NCBI GenBank assembly: GCA_029204225.1
Contig: CM055099.1
Location: forward strand, 42,090,597-42,154,596
DNA from: Diphasiastrum complanatum
Taxonomy: Eukaryota; Streptophyta; Lycopodiopsida; Lycopodiales; Lycopodiaceae
Direction of reading: 5' to 3'
Length of the DNA stretch: 64,000 nucleotides
Made by a program: the position numbers and the translations under genes. The notes beneath the pieces were generated by a model. That model did no database searches and was not told where the DNA came from. It saw only the letters and a list, made by a program, of their open reading frames with translations. Positions 58,093 to 64,000 of the stretch are shown here, one piece after another; positions within the stretch are counted from its first letter, which is position 1; each line of letters begins with the position of its first letter.

Positions 58093-59440
58093 ACTTTAAT
58101 CAGTAGAATTTCTATCTACTGGTAATTCAAATTGTTTCAATTGTTCATTAGGTAATTGCAGCACTCAACGACTGGCAAATCTACACATAGATTGGTATAG
58201 AAACCATTCCAATAAGACTTACGTTATTCTTGGCATTATTGATCACATAGACCAGAAATTGCTCTATCTAGTTGACTGATCCCAATATCTTCAACCAAAA
58301 GTGAAAAGTACTTTGATCTTTTAACTGACTGATTTTATATTAGTAAGGTCATTCACTTTATAAGCTATTTCTACTTGATTAAAACCTGACGAATTTGAAC
58401 AAAATCAAAACATTCATGGTTCTTTCAAAATTTTACGTAACTGGGATTCTCAAACTCCATTCGACTTGGACCAAAACTGTGAAAATCGATTTATCGCATC
58501 AACTTGGCAGTTCCCATTTTGAACTAATGTCGAAACGTCCAACATGCATTAGACAAAACATGTAGATTTATCCAGAAAAATCAAAATTATTTACGTAAAT
58601 TGCAACAATTGGAAAATTTGCTACTTAACTAGTTTTTAGTAATGCACTTTACAACTTTACCTACTTGCATGCAATCAGAACATTACGGAAATTTTGCAAA
58701 TTTTACTCTAAAAACTACCAAACTTTCGACGAGTATAACTTGTACTATAGGACTCCGATTTGGTCGCTGTAAATCACAATACGGAGGGAGATGGGTTCGC
58801 TAGCTTATTGCCACATTACCCCGCCACGTGGACTTCACACATGCGAGCTATATCAACCCAAAAAAATAGTAGGAGGGCACACTTTCTCAAGGGGATATCG
58901 TCAAAAATTCAACTCCAGTCCCACATGCATACCAGTTTGATCCGCATACGAACTATCTCTTTGCATTTGTTTGATGCACCATGTCCGTCGCGCAAAACTT
59001 GACTTTCAAAATTCCATCATTGGTCAGTTGCCTCACAGTCAAAACAAGAAGTATACATCGAGCTTGGCTTCAAGTAGCTCTCTTTGAATCAGACACATGC
59101 ACCCAGCGTTTGCACTAGTCCGATCTCAACGTGAACCATCCCTTAGCGTCCGTTCGAAATACCAAGTCTCTCATGCAAGACTCAAATTTCACAGTTCCTT
59201 CATTGATCAGCTGTCTTACACATAACACAAGCCAGCGTACTCATATGTTTCCTCATCATTGCTGGTCCAGAGAAAGCCTATAACAAGCTTTCCTTTCCAC
59301 AACAAAAACTTGTCAACTTATTAGGTCCAAAGTTCGCCAGTCTCCTCGTGTGAGTATGGCTAGGTCACCTTGAATTTGCCCCCATTTTGATAAACTTTCA
59401 TTCAAAACTTGCCCCAAGAGAGAGGTATGTGTTATAGTTC
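58093..59440. other. Gene-less stretch with a degenerate duplication
   Basis: AT-rich, then more balanced sequence. About 58987-59050 and 59165-59230 are degenerate copies of one segment (CAAAATTCCATCATTGGTCAG versus its diverged partner), about 179 bp apart, upstream of a TATA box. Confidence 0.45.
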
Positions 59441-59450
59441 CCCTCCACTT

Positions 59451-59457
59451 ATAAAAT
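59451..59457 (+). promoter_or_regulatory. TATA box candidate
   Basis: TATAAAA in a C-rich context, about 80 bases before the ATG of a short open frame. Confidence 0.4.
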
Positions 59458-59532
59458 CAGCTGATCGGACTTAGAGTAGAGTTCTTCAGACAAAAAGCCA
59501 TTCCAACACTTTGCTTCCCATCTGCTAGGATT

Positions 59533-59697
59533 ATGGCTCGATCCAACTTGTTGCCAATCTCTGAAGAGGATCCCAGTATTTCCCCTTTGAGGAAAAACCC
59601 AACTGATACTGGATATCACCCATGCTCAGTGAGTTTCAGTTTCGAAGGTGGCCGTCCCAAAATGAAGACCAACTGCTCCATAGAAGATCTCCCCTGA
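59533..59697 (+). CDS. Candidate small ORF, 54 aa, unknown
   Basis: ATG at 59533 follows the TATA box with a plausible 5' UTR, and the frame is open for 54 codons to TGA at 59695-59697. The product is polar (MARSNLLPISEEDPSISPL at its start), with two Cys and no signal peptide or membrane segment. No family is recognised. A donor-like CTCAGTGAGT lies inside at about 59625-59634, so it may instead be a first exon. It could equally be chance in a transposon-rich region. Confidence 0.3.
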   Translation: MARSNLLPISEEDPSISPLRKNPTDTGYHPCSVSFSFEGGRPKMKTNCSIEDLP

Positions 59698-60700
59698 AAT
59701 TGCCCTTTCCAACTTTTGACTTCCTGCTTGCGTCTGGTGGGCATTGTCGCAAATGAAACTAACCCAAGAAACAGGCTAGCCATCCATCCTTTGCAAACAT
59801 TGAGTCGTTTCGTTGTCGTTCACGTGCGAGTACTTGAACTGCAAATCTGCCCCACAGATTCTGTAGTCCTCTTTGTTTGATGGTATTAGCCTTCAAAAGA
59901 AAGGTTCCTTCTCGAGCCATCAGCTCCTTGTATCACAAGCAATCATGCAAACCAGGCAAAGCACGAGTACTAAGACTCACCACGAATACATTCAAGTAAG
60001 ACACTCAGGCAGGTTTACTAACAAGTAACAAAGACAAGGTCCCCCTTTGAGATGGTCCTGCCAACGGACCTTTGCCTGGTCGCGCCCATACAAATCGATC
60101 ACAGAATCAGCTCACATAGGACACCCCTCCAACTATCCGTGCTTTCACCACTAAGCAGCACATTGCCTTAGTCACGCCCCACCACTTTTTGGTCGATAGC
60201 CCTTATAGCTAAACGATCGGCAGCTATCCCGCACCGGCAGCTAACCACCCGTGCTTTACACCCGAATTCGAGCAACATCTCTATATCAATGGTTAACCCG
60301 TACAGTTCGAATATGTCGCCCCGCACCCCACAAGGCACAGACCGTGCTTACACCAACCTAATGGCAGCACACTGCCTCATCTGTCCTACGTGCAGACAGC
60401 GCCACGTCCGAACCGCGAGAACTGACCGTGCTCAGCACCTTGACTCATCAAGTCCCCCATTCTGTCGACCACCCCGACCGTGGACGCACCCGTGCTTACA
60501 CTGTGGGCAACACCTTGCACAACAGTTGTCTTGATGAACCCCAAACCGTGGCCATTTCCGTGAAATCCGCATAGCTGACCGGCCAGTCGGCTCTGGTACC
60601 ACATGTAGCGCAGGCATCCCAAAGGGAGCCGGGAACCACGACTTAGCTTCCCAGCCTTCAACTCTTGCCATCCAAACCCACTTGACATACAAGCAGCCAA
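59698..60700. other. Gene-less GC-richer stretch
   Basis: C-rich on the plus strand with no recognised domain in any frame. It contains a minus-strand primer-site-like TGGTACCAGAGC at 60601-60590. Confidence 0.45.
60590..60601 (-). other. Primer-site-like sequence
   Basis: The minus strand reads TGGTACCAGAGC, one mismatch from the standard copia/gypsy tRNA-Met site. No LTR end with CA is obvious beside it. Confidence 0.25.
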
Positions 60701-60713
60701 CTCGCCAACAGCG

Positions 60714-61025
60714 ATCAGACTTAACCAACTTGAAGTTCCAAAAACCAACACTGAGATCCAACCTGGCGCTATGCCAGATCGAGGGTCCCGATGTAGGTGA
60801 CTTCCCTCCAAGCAAGTCGCCCGACATACATCAAACTTAACCAGCTCGAAGCTTCGTTACAAACGAGTAACATCCATTCCAAGCAAGCGATCTAACTTAG
60901 ATCAGACTTAACCAACTGAAAGCTTCGTCATGAGCGCTGGAAGCCAACCTGGTGCCACGCCAGACTGGACATCCATAAACAGGTAACTTCCACCCAAGCA
61001 AGCCATCCAACTCAGCCGACAGGTT
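60714..61025. repeat. Degenerate direct repeat, ~186-bp offset
   Basis: The block around ATCAGACTTAACCAAC at 60716 recurs at 60902. Shared words follow (CCAACCTGG, GCCAGA, TAACTTCCACCCAAGCAAG in the second), so two diverged copies lie in tandem. Confidence 0.65.
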
Positions 61026-61124
61026 AGAGCCCGTTCCCCAAGAGCTTAACCCATTCACGTTCATGCAAGGAACACTCAGAACCACAAGCCGCGACAGATA
61101 TGGAGACAACCAGTTCCTGGACCA

Positions 61125-61198
61125 AATGGTCCCGACAGCATACCGCTGGCGCCGCGGACTGAATGGTCCCGACGGCATACCGCTGGCGTCCCGGGATA
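61125..61198. repeat. 37-bp tandem duplication
   Basis: Two adjacent copies starting AATGGTCCCGAC at 61125 and 61162, with few differences. Confidence 0.85.
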
Positions 61199-63239
61199 CG
61201 ACCCTCAACTATGACAGCTCGCCATGACAACATTCCAACAAGGGAGGCTGAGACTTGGTTGGAGATCTCCTTGAGTCGCAACCCGCACTCCCCTATAGTA
61301 TTGGTGGGATTCGGCACCCCCCTCATACCAAGCACTCTACCCAAGCCGGTAAAGCACATTTTTCTCTCTCTAGTTTTTCTCTTTCTAGAAAGTCAATTTC
61401 TCTCTCTAGATTTTATTGATCCCCAAGCTTCCTTTAATCATGCCTAGATCGTGTGAGGTGATTGCACATCGATCTGAGCTCTCTGGACTTCGCTAGAACC
61501 GATCAAAGGTTTTCAGCCATAGGAAGTTGGCGACGGGAGCAGCAGGGGCACTGCTGGCACCGGGGACAATGCTGGCGCCAGTGGCGCCGGAAGAAAGCTT
61601 ATGAAGATAGCTTTACAACACTCCAGATCAAGCAAAACTAGCTTCTATGGGCGCCAACAAGCAAAACTCCGGATAGATGGTGCCTAAGCCTCCCATCACC
61701 AAATTGGGTGAATGAGGGCTCAAATCATAGGAAATTCTACCTATATTTCAGCTTGGATGAAGGTTTAGAGGTTTCAGATCCCATGTCGAGAGTTATTCCC
61801 ACTCAAAAATCACCAAAAATACACTAATTTTTGACTTTTTGAGACCCTTAATGGTGTTTTATCCCTAGAAAACTTTCAGACAACCCCTGGACATCTTCAT
61901 TACACATCTGAGAATGTGCATGAAAAATTTTGTTCAATAATTTTGAGAAAACCTCCCAAAATAGTAAAAAAAATCCATAAAAAAACCATGTTTTTTTTCT
62001 TTTTTTCAACTTTTTTGACATGAACAAGTGGATCTAATCCACATGAAAGTGAAATAAGACCTGATATAATGTAATTTAATCACATGCAAACCCAAAAAGT
62101 TCTGATTTAGATCAATCATGGTTCATATACCCCATTTCTAGTCCAAAAACACCAAATTTTGACCAAAAATCACTATCTAGATCCAATTTTGATCATTACT
62201 CTGGCATGCAATCATCAGTGAATGTAAAACATGAAGTACAAACCTTGAAAACATTTAAGAATATTAGATTTTATAAATTTCAAGCCAAAACAGTGAATTT
62301 AGCTCAAAAACCATAAAAAATCAGTGAATTTCCATCATTTTCTATTGAAAATATCCATAACAATGATCATTAGGCTAAAAGCAAACCAAAATCAAAGAAC
62401 ACTTACTTGGGGGTCAGTTTCACCTTCAAGAAGTAAAAAGTAAGGAGATCCAATCAAAAAGCTGGGAAAAAGCAAAAGCAACTTCACCTTCTGATCAATG
62501 CAAAACCTTGCTCTGGTACCACTATAAGGATGGGCAAGTGAAGATCCTCTAAATTATGTTGCATGCACCAAAAGAACTAATATGGAGCCAAACCACCCAA
62601 CCAACATGAAGTCGAAAGTTAATCCCCAATCAGCTTCTTCCCCAAGCCATGAGATACGATACAAGTGTAGAGAGAGAAAACCGGTAATGAAATCTCACAA
62701 AGAGAATGGTAGGAGGACGAGTTCCTACAAGCATATATGGATCCAAGCCTCATTTGTGCATGTGCCGATGCAAACCAAGAATATTCCAAATGCTCTTTTC
62801 ATTACTATTGATACTCTACACATGCATATAGCAGTGCTAACCCATGCACTAGCTCCATATGTCCTATTTAGAGCATCTAGGTCTTATTAATTACATAACA
62901 GGCCTATAGTCCGGAATTATGTGGCATAATTAATAAACTCGCACACTGGAGTATCGAATATCCAAGTCTAGAATTATGTCGAATCCTATGTGCAGGACAT
63001 GGATGTAACACCTTGCCCTTATGAGACAAGATCCCATTTTGTATAGCAAAATCCATTTTTCCATAATTTGAGAATCAATCCTAGAAAGTACTTAGTTCCA
63101 ATACTTTCCTAAAAATGGATCAGACGCATAAAGTCACTAGAGAGATTGAAACAATTTTGGTTTGGGTTCACGAACCTGTGGACTGTATTCTTGGACCATT
63201 TTGGTCAATTTCAAATGTTTTTAGGTCTCAACCAACGAA
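61199..63239. other. Unassigned stretch
   Basis: Contains a CTCTCTCTAG-rich tract at about 61350-61420, as often seen near LTR U5 ends, then AT-rich DNA. A minus-strand primer-site-like TGGTACCAGAGC lies near 62522-62511. No gene is recognised. Confidence 0.4.
62511..62522 (-). other. Primer-site-like sequence, second
   Basis: A second minus-strand TGGTACCAGAGC, with leader-like sequence on its left. It could mark the 5' end of the minus-strand gypsy whose RT lies to the right only if rearranged, since order is otherwise wrong. Confidence 0.25.
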
Positions 63240-63329
63240 GTGTCCCTGAAGCCCTGTTTAACGTCGAACTTTGGACACGTTCTAGGCATTTTTTCAGCTA
63301 ATGCTCCAAACAAACCCAATATACACAGT

Positions 63330-64000
63330 TTAAATGTATGCAACACAAGTGCTACTTTGATATTGAATCTGCAAATTGTATCGTGCAATGCCTATCCCAC
63401 AATGAGGAAATACACTCTCGATCTTGCTGTTTTTGAGTTCTGCATTATTCAACCCATCTTGCTTGCCTCCCCTTCAAATCTATGGAATCATAGAAGTGTT
63501 GAAGAGTTTGATGATCGGTCAACACTTAAAATTTTATTCCATACAGATAATGTCACCAAATTTTTAAAGCATGAACAATCACATAAAGCTCCTTTTCATT
63601 GATACAATACCCAGATTGAGTTTCTTGCTTTCAAAAGCAACAAGATGTCCATCCTACATGAAGACAGCTCCAATCACATAGTCACTAGCATAGGTTCTAA
63701 CTAGGAATGGTTTAGTAGGATCGCCAATGATCAAGGTTGGTGTTGATGTCATGCTTTTCTTAAGCAACTCAAAACTATTGTTCATATCCTATGTCCATGC
63801 CACTTGTGGACTCTTAGTCCTCCGACTAAGCTTTTTAAAGTCTCTCTCAAAGCTTGGGTGAGAGGAAATATCATTGTAGCAAACTAGGGTATATGTCTAT
63901 GGAGAAACCCAACAAAATTCAAGAGAGACTTGATTTTGTGCACTGCAGTAGGAGTAGGCCATTTAATAACCTTCCAGATACGATCAGCTTCAATATCCAC
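63330..64000 (-). pseudogene. Ty3/gypsy RT-RNase H remnant
   Basis: Reading leftwards from the window edge, the frame gives VDIEADRIWKVIKWPTPTAV and then SLLNFVGFLHRHIP, the RT thumb/connection region of gypsy pol (family pattern WPTP...LGL.GFYRRFI). It is followed by stops, and FESRKLN near 63610-63640 corresponds to the RNase H AFESRKL motif. Many stops make it dead. It continues beyond the right edge. Confidence 0.75.

Overview
This window is plant nuclear DNA. The evidence is dense LTR retrotransposons of both Ty1/copia and Ty3/gypsy type, primer-binding sites complementary to plant initiator tRNA-Met, AT-rich intergenic DNA, and one five-exon cytochrome P450 gene of the plant CYP72 clan. 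The species cannot be told from the sequence. Almost everything except the P450 is transposon-derived.

Layout. (1) 1-6.9 kb holds the 3' part of a plus-strand gypsy element: the integrase C-terminus, two related 25-bp minisatellites, a broken extra open reading frame rich in coiled coil and low-complexity sequence, a polypurine tract and a 3' LTR. (2) 6.9-13.2 kb holds a minus-strand relative of that element: a decayed gag with zinc knuckles, an AT-rich 50-bp repeat, a third related minisatellite and a homologous LTR. (3) 13.25-13.97 kb and 45.5-46.8 kb are two halves of one host stretch, probably an old gypsy element, split by the array. (4) 13,972-45,534 is the standout: three 6,433-bp copies of one copia element separated by two 6,132-bp spacers that look about 99.9% identical by eye. 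Copy 2 keeps an uninterrupted 1,317-residue Gag-Pol; copy 1 has a frameshift and copy 3 a nonsense codon. (5) 47.7-50.8 kb holds a decayed minus-strand copia, a clean solo LTR with its own target duplication, and a scrap of gypsy LTR. (6) 53.9-56.1 kb is the P450 gene. (7) 56.8-58.1 kb is an internally deleted copia remnant. (8) 58.1-64 kb is mostly unassigned, with a candidate 54-residue ORF behind a TATA box, degenerate repeats, and a minus-strand gypsy RT/RNase H remnant at the right edge.

The main result is the junction pattern of the array. The two outer ends carry the 5-bp duplication ATTAT, while all four inner element/spacer borders carry ATAGG. The 5' LTRs of copies 2 and 3 share a haplotype that copy 1 lacks. 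Simple unequal crossing over between neighbouring elements does not predict this. Integration of a circular DNA (copia element plus 6.1 kb of foreign flank, as a dimer or twice) by homologous recombination into a resident copia at the ATTAT site does. That origin is inferred; the junctions themselves are read directly.
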